DNA of 34,089 nucleotides from Alphaproteobacteria bacterium (lineage in GTDB: Bacteria > Pseudomonadota > Alphaproteobacteria > Caulobacterales > Parvularculaceae). Position numbers and translations under genes: made by a program. The stretch spans positions 1-34,089 of the forward strand of contig JAADIQ010000017.1 in the NCBI GenBank assembly GCA_013151255.1, written 5' to 3'. Below, piece after piece: positions 23,996 to 33,323 of the stretch (position 1 is its first letter; each line of letters opens with the position of its first letter). The notes under the pieces are model-generated. The model worked only from the letters and a program-made list of their open reading frames with translations. It did not search any database and was not told the DNA's origin.

Positions 23996-25633
23996 ATGAA
24001 CGGCGCCAAGTCAATTGGACACAAACAGCCGCGCCTGAGCAGGCCGAACCGGACAGGGTTGGGAACGCTCGCGCTTGGCGGCGTCGCGATTGCTATCGCC
24101 GCGCCGATGGTCGCAACTTTGCTTGGCGCCTTCGCGCCGCCGGGGCTGGGCTGGAGTTTTTTATCCGGCATGGGCTTGCGCTATTTCTCCGGCACGGTTT
24201 TTTTATGCCTGCTGGTCGCAGCCGGCGCCGGCGCGCTCGGCGCCGGCGCGGCGATGGTTGTCGCGCTGACAGACTTTCCCGGACGGCGCGTGATGATGGT
24301 CGCGCTGGCGTTGCCTTTCGCAATCCCCGCCTATGTTGCGGCCTATGCTTATGGCGATTTTCTCGGCCCGTTCGGGCCCGTCGCTGATGTAGTTGGCGCA
24401 CAAAACCTGCCGGAGATACGCTCCCTGCCCGGCGCCGCATTCATTCTTACACTGATGACTTATCCTTATGTCTATCTGGCGCTCAGCGCGTCGCTGGCGG
24501 GACGCTCCTCGGCCTATATGGAAGCCGCGCGCGCGCTTGGCGCGAGCCCCGCCCGGGCGGCCTGGCGGGTTTTGCTCACCATGGGGCGCCCGGCTTTGGC
24601 CGGCGGTTTGGCGCTGGCGCTTATGGAGACCGCCGCCGATTATGGCGTCGCCGACTTTTTTGGCGTTGCGACGTTGAGCGTCGGGATTTTTCGCACCTGG
24701 CAGGGGCTTGGCGATCTTGGCGGCGCAACTCAGCTTGCGGTCGGTCTGTTTTTTGTGGCGCTCATTTTGGTGCTCATCGAGGAGGCCGGGCGGCGCGGCG
24801 AGCATGCCGAAAGCGTCAAAGCGCATCGCCGCGCCCGGCAGCTGAAGCTTTCGCCGTTTGCCGCCGCGCTGGCGATTTTGTTCTGCCTCATTCCGGTGGT
24901 GTTCGGCTTCATCATCCCGGCCGGCGTGTTAGTCGCCAAATTCGACCCGAGCTTCACCGCCGGCGCCGCGCGCGGGCTTAATCTTTCGCTCGCCAACACT
25001 GCGCTGGTCGCTGGCATTGGCGGCGCACTAACCATCACGCTTGCGGTGTTCCTTGGCTATATGGCGCGGCGCATGACATCCCCCTTTGGCAGACTGGCCT
25101 TGCGGGTAGCGACGCTTGGCTATGCTATTCCGGGAGCCGTGATCGCCATTGGCGTCCTGGCGCTGACGGCGTGGTTGTCGCGGGTGAGCGGGCTAGCGCT
25201 CGCCGGCGGTATCGGCGTTCTGCTTTACGCCTATATGGCGCGCTTCGTCACCGCCGGCTACAACGCCGCTGCGGGCGGCTTGCAACAAATCAGTCCACAG
25301 ATGGATGACGCCGCCAAAATGCTCGGTGCGGGGCCTGCAAGCATCCTGAAAGATATTCACTGGCCACAAATGCGCGGCGCAGTTGCGGCGGGCGCGGCGA
25401 TCATCATGATCGACATCGCCAAGGAGCTGCCGGCGACATTGCTGTTGCGGCCGTTTAATTTTGAAACCCTGGCAACGCGGATATACCGATTGGCGTCAGA
25501 CGAACGCCTCACCGACGCCGCGCCCGCAGCTTTAATGCTGATCGGCCTCGGCCTCATTCCGACCATTGCATTGAGTTTTATCGCAACCAATATCTCCGCC
25601 CGCAAAAGTATAAGTCCTTCCGCGGGCGGTTGA
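23996..25633 (+). CDS. Iron(III)-type ABC transporter permease
   Basis: This 545-residue protein is a fused two-module permease with about twelve membrane helices. Each half ends in an EAA loop that docks to the ATPase: EAARALGASPARAAWRVLL in the first half and DAAKMLGAGPASILKDIHWP in the second. This is the FbpB/FutB type. The ATG at 23996 has GAAGGA five bases upstream and is preferred to 23978. Together with the two minus-strand genes at 21634-23893 it makes a complete importer, although in two divergent transcripts. Confidence 0.92.
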   Translation: MNGAKSIGHKQPRLSRPNRTGLGTLALGGVAIAIAAPMVATLLGAFAPPGLGWSFLSGMGLRYFSGTVFLCLLVAAGAGALGAGAAMVVALTDFPGRRVMMVALALPFAIPAYVAAYAYGDFLGPFGPVADVVGAQNLPEIRSLPGAAFILTLMTYPYVYLALSASLAGRSSAYMEAARALGASPARAAWRVLLTMGRPALAGGLALALMETAADYGVADFFGVATLSVGIFRTWQGLGDLGGATQLAVGLFFVALILVLIEEAGRRGEHAESVKAHRRARQLKLSPFAAALAILFCLIPVVFGFIIPAGVLVAKFDPSFTAGAARGLNLSLANTALVAGIGGALTITLAVFLGYMARRMTSPFGRLALRVATLGYAIPGAVIAIGVLALTAWLSRVSGLALAGGIGVLLYAYMARFVTAGYNAAAGGLQQISPQMDDAAKMLGAGPASILKDIHWPQMRGAVAAGAAIIMIDIAKELPATLLLRPFNFETLATRIYRLASDERLTDAAPAALMLIGLGLIPTIALSFIATNISARKSISPSAGG

Positions 25634-25646
25634 TGGTATGGGGCGG

Positions 25647-26963
25647 TTATTCGCCGCCGCGATAAGCGAGCGGCAAGGCGCCGCGCGACAGATCGCGATA
25701 ACGCGACAGCAACGCCGCCTGGCGGTTATCCATATTCTGGCGCACGCCATTGATGAACACCACTTGCGGTACAGTCGTCACCTCTAAGGGATCGCCGTCC
25801 CAGATGACAATGTCGGCGGCCTTGCCAAGCTCAATCGAGCCTAACCGCCGATCAAGGCCAAACATTTCAGCCGGGTTGATGGTCAGCGCGGCAATCGCCG
25901 CCTCATAGGGTAGGCCTTCAGCAACCGCATTGCCGGCCTGTTGGGTCAGCAGCCGCAGATTATGCGCGCCAAAACCCGGCGGATTATAAAACGCGATTTT
26001 AACCCCGGCCGCGTTGAGGCGGGCGGCGTTTTTAAGCGTTGCGCCCAAATCCTCAAACTGGCTCGGCAGGTTGGCCATCGGATCGAGGATCACCGCGATG
26101 TCGGCGGCGGCGAGCGGTTTGGCGACCCGCCAGGCTTCCGATCCGCCGGCGATAATCACGCGCAGATTATATTCCGTCTTGAGACGGATTAAATTGCGAA
26201 TGTCGGCTTCGCCATTGATGTAGACAATCAATGGCTGGCCGCCGGACACCACCGCGCCCAGCGCCTTCAAATCTGACAGTGCAAACCTTTCCTCGCGGTT
26301 GCGGCGAATGTAGGTGTTGGGATTGGCGGCATAGGAGCGCGCCTCGTCGAGATATTCGCGCATCAACGCCCATGCGCCCATGCGCGTGCCGCCCGCGCGC
26401 GATGCGCCGCCGGAGCCCATCATGGCGATCTGCGCCGCCCGGGGTTTGGTGACGGAATTAACGCCGCCGGACATATCAATCACCGCGCCTTGACCGCCAA
26501 ACAGAGAATCGCCAGGGTCCGGCGCCATCAATGCGCGCGTTACGCCGCCGGCGCGATTGATCGCGATCAACGTCGACGTGCGCCGATAAGCGTCCACCGC
26601 ATCAAGCGCCGCGCCAAGCGGAAATCCGTCGCCGCGTTTAGGGCCGGCGTCATTGGCCTCCTCATCGAGGCTGATCTCTTCAAGACCGATAGAAGACAGC
26701 GGCGCAAAGATACCGGGCGTCACTACCTTGCCCGACGCATCAATGACGCGCGCGCCGGTGGGCGCAATTAAATCGGCGCCGACTTGCACGATGACGCCAT
26801 CTCTGATGATCACGTCGCCGTTTTTTATCACCGCGCCGGCGGCAGTGTGCACCTCGCCATTCATGATCGCCGTCGTCGATTGCGCTGTAGCGTTGCCCGC
26901 AGCGCTCAATGCAAATACCGAGAAGATCGCTGCAAAGATCGGTTTATTTATCATGGCGTTCAT
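25647..26963 (-). CDS. Exported amidohydrolase-like pseudoenzyme
   Basis: This 438-residue protein has a signal peptide (MINKPIFAAIFSVFALSAAG, cleavage near ATAQ). Its fold follows the amidohydrolase superfamily (IMNGEVHTAAG, IDASGKVVTPGIFAP, INPAEMFGLDRRLGSIELGK, ADIVIWDGDPL). It aligns with the upstream paralogue, but each metal-ligand position is changed: HSH is replaced by APL in GIFAPLSSIG, the strand-5 His by YINGEADI, the strand-6 His by IIAGGSEAW, and the strand-8 Asp by AFYNPPG. Hydrolysis by the usual mechanism is therefore unlikely; a structural, binding or partner role is inferred. Its ATG overlaps the stop of the upstream gene (ATGA). Confidence 0.88.
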   Translation of the reverse strand: MNAMINKPIFAAIFSVFALSAAGNATAQSTTAIMNGEVHTAAGAVIKNGDVIIRDGVIVQVGADLIAPTGARVIDASGKVVTPGIFAPLSSIGLEEISLDEEANDAGPKRGDGFPLGAALDAVDAYRRTSTLIAINRAGGVTRALMAPDPGDSLFGGQGAVIDMSGGVNSVTKPRAAQIAMMGSGGASRAGGTRMGAWALMREYLDEARSYAANPNTYIRRNREERFALSDLKALGAVVSGGQPLIVYINGEADIRNLIRLKTEYNLRVIIAGGSEAWRVAKPLAAADIAVILDPMANLPSQFEDLGATLKNAARLNAAGVKIAFYNPPGFGAHNLRLLTQQAGNAVAEGLPYEAAIAALTINPAEMFGLDRRLGSIELGKAADIVIWDGDPLEVTTVPQVVFINGVRQNMDNRQAALLSRYRDLSRGALPLAYRGGE

Positions 26964-28549
26964 TGACCTGCTCCTCCGGTATGCTGGTTGTCTTGTTGTC
27001 CGATTTCAAAATCCATCCGCGGCGAGCGTTTGGGATCGGACCGGTCATACATCATCGCGCCATCGATAAAGACCTGCTCGGCTTTGGCGTAGACCGAAAA
27101 CGGATTGCGGTTCCAGATGACGACATCGGCCATCTTGCCGACTTCCAACGTGCCGGTCTGGTCAAGGACGCCCATGGCCTTTGCCGGATTGGCGGTGATC
27201 CAGGTGATGGCGTCTTCGGGCGCAATCTCTAACCCGATGCGCCAACCCGCAGCCATGGCTTTTGCCGCTTCCTGGTTGAGGCGTTGAATGCCGGTGGCGC
27301 TGTCGGAGTGAATAATCGCGCAGCTATTGGCCTGCGCATCGACCAGCGCGGCGTTCTCGTTCACCGCATCATAGGCCTCCAGCTTAAAGCCCCACCAATC
27401 CGCCCACATTGCCGCGCAAACGCCGTTTTCGGCAAGGTAATCGGCGACTTTGTAAGCTTCGATCGCATGATGGAAGGTGGAGACTTTATAGCCGAACTCC
27501 TTGCCCATATCCATCACCTGCACCATTTCATCGGCACGGTAACAATGCATGTTGACGCGAATGTCACCGCGGAGAACGCCGGCTAATGTTTCCAGCTTGA
27601 GGTTGCGAGACGGCGCTTCCGGCGCGTCTTCGGCACCCTCATCCTCGGCATCGTCTTTGGCATTGTCTTTCTCGGCCCATTTTGCATAAGCCTTCCAATA
27701 GTCGTCCCATTGTTTTTTATAATCCGACGCTTCAATCCAGGCGGTGCGGTAATGCGAGAAATTGCCCATCCGCGTGCTTGGCCCGCCTTTGTCGCCATAG
27801 ACGCGTTTTGGATTTTCGCCGCATGCCATCTTCAAGCCATAAGGCGCGCCTGGAAATTTCATCTCCTGAACCGTCCGTGAGGGAACATTCTTTAAGATAA
27901 CCGACCGGCCGCCAAAAAGATTGGCCGAACCGGGCAAAACCTGCATCGAGGTAATACCCCCGGCAAGCGCGCGGGTGAAGCCCGCATCCTGCGGCCATAC
28001 CGAGTGCTCGGTCCAGACTTCGGCGGTGTTGGGCGCGGTCGCTTCATTGCCGTCAGAGGTCGAGGCAGTCGATGGCGAGGGGTAGTCGCCAAGATGGGAG
28101 TGGATATCGATGACGCCGGGCGTCACCCATTTGCCGGCGGCGTCAATCGTGTTGGCGCCAGCCGGGGCGTCAACCGCGCCGGCGGCGCCAATCGCGGAGA
28201 TTTTGCCGCCCTCCAGAAGGACAGACCCGTTATCGATGCGCTCGCCGGCGCCGGTGAGGATGGTCGCCCCGGTAATCAGCGTCGCGCCGGAGGCATAGGG
28301 CTCATAAGTCGAGGGGTAAGGATCGAGCGGCGGATGGACCGCGCCTTCGGCGCCGTGTTCGCCACTATCTTCAGCCCCCCGCACAGTATCTGGCGTCGAT
28401 ACGGTTTGCGTCGCCGGCGCCTCAGCGCCAGCTGCATCAGTCGTCGCCCCACTGTCTGCAACCCCATTACCCGCAGCATCTTCGGCGGCCTCTTGCGTGC
28501 AGGCGCCGAGCAACACAACGGCAAGCGCCGTCCAGCCTAATTTTCGCAT
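26960..28549 (-). CDS. Amidohydrolase lipoprotein, catalytically intact partner
   Basis: The 529-residue lipoprotein (lipobox LGAC, Cys17) has a long acidic, Ala/Thr-rich linker (about 20-85). An imidazolonepropionase-like metal hydrolase domain follows, with WVTPGVIDIHSHLGDY (H150, H152), RVNMHCYRADEM, VSTFHHAIEAYK and CAIIHSDSATG supplying the expected His and Asp ligands. An acidic, Lys-rich insertion (about 295-320) interrupts the barrel. It likely cleaves a cyclic amide or dipeptide-like compound in the periplasm; the substrate is unknown. The start at 28549 has GAGGG four bases upstream; an adjacent ATG at 28552 is too close to it. Confidence 0.88.
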   Translation of the reverse strand: MRKLGWTALAVVLLGACTQEAAEDAAGNGVADSGATTDAAGAEAPATQTVSTPDTVRGAEDSGEHGAEGAVHPPLDPYPSTYEPYASGATLITGATILTGAGERIDNGSVLLEGGKISAIGAAGAVDAPAGANTIDAAGKWVTPGVIDIHSHLGDYPSPSTASTSDGNEATAPNTAEVWTEHSVWPQDAGFTRALAGGITSMQVLPGSANLFGGRSVILKNVPSRTVQEMKFPGAPYGLKMACGENPKRVYGDKGGPSTRMGNFSHYRTAWIEASDYKKQWDDYWKAYAKWAEKDNAKDDAEDEGAEDAPEAPSRNLKLETLAGVLRGDIRVNMHCYRADEMVQVMDMGKEFGYKVSTFHHAIEAYKVADYLAENGVCAAMWADWWGFKLEAYDAVNENAALVDAQANSCAIIHSDSATGIQRLNQEAAKAMAAGWRIGLEIAPEDAITWITANPAKAMGVLDQTGTLEVGKMADVVIWNRNPFSVYAKAEQVFIDGAMMYDRSDPKRSPRMDFEIGQQDNQHTGGAGQ

Positions 28550-28682
28550 CATACCCTCAGTTCGTTGTTTTGTGTCGAACACTATTCGAATTCATCGATC
28601 TTCGTGCCATAAGACTAGCGCAATATTCTCGCGCCGCCATCATGCGCCGCAACATTGGCTCAACTGTAGGGGTAAGTTTTTC
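28550..28682. other. Divergent intergenic region, amidohydrolase pair / phosphatase
   Basis: This gap of 133 bases must hold promoters in both directions. It contains TTCGAA-type short palindromes around 28583-28592 but no convincing -35/-10 pair and no Pho box was seen. Confidence 0.35.
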
Positions 28683-30374
28683 ATGTCCAAGATCACACGC
28701 CGCAATGCGCTCATTTCAGGCCTCGCCGTCAGCGCCGCCTCTTGCTCCAAGGAACCGGCGACGACGCCTCAGAATTCGTCCGACCAAAGCGCCGGCGGAA
28801 TTTTTGCACATGGCGTCGCCAGCGGCGATCCGGGACGCGATAGCGCCGTGATCTGGACCCGGATAAGCCTAGATGCGCCCGCGCCAGGCTCTTCCGCAAC
28901 GCTCAACTGGGAGCTGGCGGCTGACAAAGATTTTTCCGAAATCATCGCCAAAGGCGAGACCCTCACCGGCGCCTCGCGCGACTGGACTGTCAAAACCCTG
29001 CTTACCGATCTTGAGCCCGGAACGGTTTATTATTACCGCTTCCGGTCCGGCGAACAGACCTCGCCAGTTGGCCGCACCCGTACGCTCCCCGCCGGCAACA
29101 TCGACAGCGCGCGCTTCGCGGTTCTGTCCTGCACAAACTATCCGTTCGGTTATTTCAATGTCTATGACCAGATTGCCCAGCGCGATGATATCGATGCGGT
29201 CATTCATCTTGGCGACTACATTTACGAATATGGCCGCGACGGCTATGGCGGTGAGACCGGCGCTGCATTGGGCCGCGAACACGAACCCGCCCACGAGGCC
29301 ATCACACTCGACGATTATCGCCGCCGCCATGCGCAATATAAGGCCGACCCCTCAAGCCAGGCGATGCATGCGGCGCAGACATTGATTGCAATCTGGGACG
29401 ATCATGAAACAGCGAATAATTCATGGAAGGACGGTGCGGAAAACCACCAGCCGGAAACCGAAGGCGAATGGGCGGTGCGCCGCCGCGCCGCGCTCCAGGC
29501 TTATTATGAATGGATGCCGGTGCGCGAGCCGGCCGGGGCGCCGGAAGCGTTTTTTCGCTCCTACTCTTATGGCGACCTCCTAACGGTGTGTGCGATTGAA
29601 ACGCGGCTAATGGCGCGCGCGCGCGAATTTGAATATGGCGAAATCGTCCGTAATCTGAAGACAAGCGACGACGTTGCACATTTTAAAACCGAAATACTCT
29701 GGGACCAGAGCCGCGAAATGCTGGGCCGCGCCCAAACCGATTATCTCGCGCGCACCATCCGCCAGTCTGTGGATGAGGGCCAGCCCTGGCGGCTGATCGC
29801 CAACCAAATCATCATGGCGAAAGTTATAACGCCGGATTTAAATCCGTATATGACCGAAGAGGAAATCGACGCCTTGCAGGAAACCTGGGACCAGGGCCGC
29901 GCTTTCGTTGAAATCTCCCGGCTCGGCCTGCCAACAAATTTCGACGCCTGGGACGGATACCCGGCCGCGCGCGAGCGGTTTTACGAGATGGTGAGTGAGG
30001 CTGGCGGCGACGGCATGATTGTCGTCACCGGCGATACCCATACCTGGTGGGCCAACGATCTTACCGACAGGAATGGCGAGCATCGCGGGGTTGAACTGGG
30101 CGCTCATTCCGTAACCTCGCCTTCGCCTTACCGCAAAGGATTTCTTGGCGGCAAGGGCTCTGAATATACCGCGCTTACCGTCAGCGAAAACGATGATGTG
30201 CGCTACCTTTCCGGCGACGATCACGGATATATTGACCTGGAGATCGGCCGTGAGAGCGCCAAAGCGCGCTTCATGGCGATCGATACGGTCGAGAGCCGCG
30301 ATTACAACACCTTTGAAAAAACTGCTTTTACGATCAACCGTGCTGACGGTGCGGCGAAATTTTCAAATAACTAG
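28683..30374 (+). CDS. PhoD-type alkaline phosphatase
   Basis: The protein has 563 residues with a Tat-like N-terminus (ITRRNALISGLAVSAASC) that also ends in a possible lipobox Cys21. A fibronectin-like PhoD N-domain follows (FAHGVASGDPGRDSAVIWTRI, TVYYYRFRSGEQTSPVGRTRT). The metallophosphoesterase core has FAVLSCTNYPFGYFN, DAVIHLGDYIYEYG, IAIWDDHETANN and VVTGDTHTWWAND. PhoD enzymes are Ca/Fe-dependent phosphodi- and monoesterases exported folded. The ATG at 28683 follows GGGGTAAG; upstream in-frame starts lie in the divergent gene's leader. Confidence 0.93.
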   Translation: MSKITRRNALISGLAVSAASCSKEPATTPQNSSDQSAGGIFAHGVASGDPGRDSAVIWTRISLDAPAPGSSATLNWELAADKDFSEIIAKGETLTGASRDWTVKTLLTDLEPGTVYYYRFRSGEQTSPVGRTRTLPAGNIDSARFAVLSCTNYPFGYFNVYDQIAQRDDIDAVIHLGDYIYEYGRDGYGGETGAALGREHEPAHEAITLDDYRRRHAQYKADPSSQAMHAAQTLIAIWDDHETANNSWKDGAENHQPETEGEWAVRRRAALQAYYEWMPVREPAGAPEAFFRSYSYGDLLTVCAIETRLMARAREFEYGEIVRNLKTSDDVAHFKTEILWDQSREMLGRAQTDYLARTIRQSVDEGQPWRLIANQIIMAKVITPDLNPYMTEEEIDALQETWDQGRAFVEISRLGLPTNFDAWDGYPAARERFYEMVSEAGGDGMIVVTGDTHTWWANDLTDRNGEHRGVELGAHSVTSPSPYRKGFLGGKGSEYTALTVSENDDVRYLSGDDHGYIDLEIGRESAKARFMAIDTVESRDYNTFEKTAFTINRADGAAKFSNN

Positions 30375-30445
30375 GCGCTTTGGCTTATACACTGCGTACT
30401 ATTTGGGTAGGTTTGGCCCCTTACGGATGAAATGGGAGAGGGGCG

Positions 30446-31654
30446 ATGCTAGCAGGACCACAACAGGACCGATTTGAAAGCCTTGATATTTTGCGCGGCG
30501 TGGCTGTGCTTGGCATTCTCGCGATTAACATTCAGGCGATGGCGATGCCGGTGGCGTATTTCGCTAACCCGGCGCTGAATACGCAATATTTTGTCGGTGA
30601 AGGCCGCGATATCTGGGCGATCGCCTCGACATTCTTTCAGTTTAAATTCATCACTATCTTCTCGGCTCTGTTCGGCGCCGGCATTATCTTGATGGTCGGC
30701 GAGGAAAAACCCTCGCCCAAATTCGGCCTGCATTATCGGCGCATGTTCTGGTTGTTGATCCTCGGCTCGCTGCACGCTTATCTCATCTGGTTCGGCGATA
30801 TTTTAACGCCTTATGCGGTCGCCGGGCTAATCGTCGTGCTGGCCCGGCGCTGGCGCGTACGCACGCTGTTTATTGTCGGCTTTGTTTTGGTTGCGCTCGG
30901 CTCGTTGATGATGATCGCGCAACATTTCGCGCTCGAATATATGCCGGCGGAAGAGCGTGATGCACTCCTTGCGGAAATGTTCTCGCCGCCGCCGGAAGCG
31001 ATCGCTGCTGAAATCGAGGCCTATCGCGGTGGGTTCTTCGCGCGCCTGCCGGATACGGCGCCAACTGCGGTTTTGTTTCAAGTGGTCCAGACACTCTTCC
31101 TCGCGCCGCGCAATATCGGCGTGATGATGTTTGGCATGGCGCTTTACAAAATGGGCTTCTTCACCCTTGGCTGGTCGTTCATGCGCTATGTTGTCCTCGG
31201 CGCTGCCGCGCTCGCAATCGGCTATGCCGGCTCACAATATGCAACCACGCAAATGTTTGCCGTAGAATTCGATCCGATGAAACTCCTTGGCGCCCAAACC
31301 GCCCAATTCTGGGGCAGCCTGCCGCAAGCCTTCGGGTATTCAGCGCTGATTATGGCGCTCGCCAAAATCCCGTTTCTGGGATTGGTGCGGGCGCCGTTTG
31401 CCGCGGCCGGACGCATGGCGCTCAGCAATTATTTGATGTGTTCGCTTATCGGCGCCTTCCTTTATTATGGCTCGCCTGGGCTCGGGCAAATCGGCACGGT
31501 GAGTTACCCCGAACAGGCGATGACTGTGGCGGTCATCTGGATTGCGACTTTGATCTGGTCGCCAATCTGGCTTACGCAGTTCCGCTTCGGACCGTTTGAA
31601 TGGCTGTGGCGGTCCCTTACCTATTGGAAGTTACAACCGATGCGAAAGGCGTAA
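30446..31654 (+). CDS. DUF418 family membrane protein (YeiB-like)
   Basis: The 402-residue integral membrane protein starts RFESLDILRGVAVLGILAINIQ, the typical beginning of this family. It has about eight to ten helices and the C-terminal DUF418 block (AAGRMALSNYLMCSLIGAFLYYG, then FRFGPFEWLWRSLTYW). The function of the family is not established; members are often annotated as possible transporters. A strong GGGAGAGGGG site precedes the ATG. Its stop lies two bases before the start of the adenine deaminase gene. Confidence 0.9.
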   Translation: MLAGPQQDRFESLDILRGVAVLGILAINIQAMAMPVAYFANPALNTQYFVGEGRDIWAIASTFFQFKFITIFSALFGAGIILMVGEEKPSPKFGLHYRRMFWLLILGSLHAYLIWFGDILTPYAVAGLIVVLARRWRVRTLFIVGFVLVALGSLMMIAQHFALEYMPAEERDALLAEMFSPPPEAIAAEIEAYRGGFFARLPDTAPTAVLFQVVQTLFLAPRNIGVMMFGMALYKMGFFTLGWSFMRYVVLGAAALAIGYAGSQYATTQMFAVEFDPMKLLGAQTAQFWGSLPQAFGYSALIMALAKIPFLGLVRAPFAAAGRMALSNYLMCSLIGAFLYYGSPGLGQIGTVSYPEQAMTVAVIWIATLIWSPIWLTQFRFGPFEWLWRSLTYWKLQPMRKA

Positions 31655-31656
31655 CA

Positions 31657-32659
31657 TTGAAAGACCAACTGATCGCCTATGCGGCAAGCCTGCCGAAAGC
31701 CGAATTGCATCTTCATATTGAAGGCAGTCTTGAACCGGAGCTGATGTTTACGCTGGCGCAGCGTAACAACACTGATATTGCGTTCAAATCGGTGGAGGAG
31801 GTGCGCGCCGCTTATAATTTTTCAAACCTGCAAGACTTTCTCGATATTTATTATCAGGGCATGAGCGTTCTCAACAGCGAAGAGGACTTCTTTGACCTCA
31901 CCATGGCCTATCTCAACCGGGTGCGCGCTGACAATGTTCGCCATACGGAGATTTTCTTTGACCCGCAGGGGCATACCGAACGCGGCGTCGCGTTTGACGC
32001 CGCGATTGGCGGCATATTAACGGCGCTGTCGCTGGCGAAAAAACAGTTTGGCATGACTTCCAAGTTGATCATGTGCTTTCTGCGGCACCTGCCGGAAGAA
32101 GATGCGCTCGATACGTTGCGCGCGGCCGAGCCCTGGCTCGACCGGATTGACGGCGTCGGTCTTGATTCCTCGGAGCTCGGCCATCCGCCATCAAAGTTTG
32201 AACGCGTCTTCAAGGCGGCGCGCGAGCGCGGGCTAAAGCTTGTCGCCCATGCCGGAGAGGAAGGCCCGCCCGATTATGTTTATGAAGCGCTCGACTTGCT
32301 GCACATAGACCGGCTCGACCATGGCAATCGCTCGCTGGAAGATGGTGCGCTGATCAAGCGTCTTGTTAGCGAACAAATGACGCTAACGGTTTGCCCATTG
32401 TCAAACCTGAAGCTGTGCGTCGTCGAGGATATGACCGCCCATCCGCTCAAAAAAATGCTCGATCTGGGCCTGCGCGCCACCGTGAACTCCGACGATCCGT
32501 CCTATTTCGGCGGCTAACGACAATTTCGCCGCTGTGATCACCGCCCTTGATTTAAGCCAGGACGACATCAAAACGCTCGCCAAAAACAGCTTCCGCGGGT
32601 CTTTCCTCTCCGATGGAGAAATACGCGCGCATCTGGCGGCGATTGATCTGTTTCAATAA
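31657..32659 (+). pseudogene. Adenine/adenosine deaminase, frameshifted near its end
   Basis: The protein is an adenosine-deaminase-fold enzyme of the adenine deaminase subgroup: LPKAELHLHIEGSLEPELM (metal HxH), VAHAGEEGPPDYV (His and catalytic Glu), RLDHGNRSLED, LTVCPLSNLKLCVV and VNSDDPSYFGG. Right after FGG the frame stops with TAA at 32515-32517. Reading from 32516 in another frame continues NDNFAAVITALDLSQDD and ends AAIDLFQ at 32659, the missing family C-terminus. The join is explained by loss of five bases (expected GGxxNDN). The likely start is TTG 31657 with AAAGG upstream; an ATG at 31600 would overlap DUF418. All ligands are present in the 286-residue truncated product, but the last helices of the barrel are lost. 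Confidence 0.85.
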
Positions 32660-32665
32660 ACAGGC

Positions 32666-33221
32666 TCAGTCTTGTTTGATGCGGCTGATCTTCGAGCCTT
32701 CGAGCGACAGATTATACATCAGCCCCTTGCCGTCAAAGATAAAAGCGACGATCGGCTCGTTCAACTGCGTGGTATCGATAGTACCGCCAGCATCCAGCGT
32801 TATGGCCGCAACCGGAAGCGTCAACACCGATTTCCCAGCCGCTGCTTGCGCGAAATTTCTCCAGCGCTTTTGGATCGAGAAATATGATGATCTGCCGGCG
32901 CGCCTGGGCGCCGAGTTGAAACCCGATAGAGGCTGAATGTGTTGAATAATAGGCGACCGTTTTGCCGTTGATACGCAAGGCGCCCTGCCCACGCTCACCG
33001 CCAATGCCGATGCCGGCCTTGATTATTTTCGGAAACACAAGAACGCCGGCGGCTTTGGCAAGGACAGCGTCGGCGCCGCCAATAGTATCTCGAAACTCAG
33101 CAATCGCCTCATCCGTGCGCCGATCAATCTTGGCCTTTGAGGCCGCCTCAGCGGCGCCAGCAAAGGTTATTGCCATAGTGATCATCAGAAAGATTGTCTT
33201 GGTCACAGAGAAAAATTTCAT
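32666..33221 (-). pseudogene. SYLF/YSC84-type lipid-binding protein, frameshifted
   Basis: A signal peptide (MKFFSVTKTIFLMITMAITF) is followed by the SYLF domain: TIGGADAVLAKAAGVLVFPKI, GGERGQGALRINGKTVAYY, IGFQLGAQARRQIIIFLD and SSGWEIGVDAS. There the frame is broken by one extra base in the CC at 32812-32813 (GG on the coding strand), giving an early stop at 32733. The normal ending is readable in the shifted frame: VAAITLDAGGTIDTTQLNE, then GLMYNLSLEGSKISRIK, ending at 32666. The repaired protein would have about 184 residues, the normal family length. AGGAG and AAGG precede the ATG at 33221. It lies six bases tail-to-tail from the frameshifted deaminase. Confidence 0.85.
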
Positions 33222-33258
33222 CGCCTTAGCTCCTGATAGGGACATGCGCCGAGCCGCT

Positions 33259-33292
33259 ATTATAGTCGCTGCAAATTATACAATACATTGTG
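33259..33292 (-). promoter_or_regulatory. Possible promoter/operator of the SYLF gene
   Basis: On the minus strand two TATAAT boxes occur (33280-33275 and 33264-33259), and ACAAT/ATTGT form an inverted repeat overlapping the first (33281-33292). No good -35 box was found at the right distance, so the promoter call is tentative. Confidence 0.3.
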
Positions 33293-33323
33293 TCGAATTT
33301 GGGGAAACCGCCTTAACCAAAGC

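Noticed and set aside
32505..32525. Programmed frameshift in the adenine deaminase gene
   Set aside because: No slippery heptamer or downstream stimulatory structure is visible, and about five bases seem to be missing, which ribosomal slippage does not explain.
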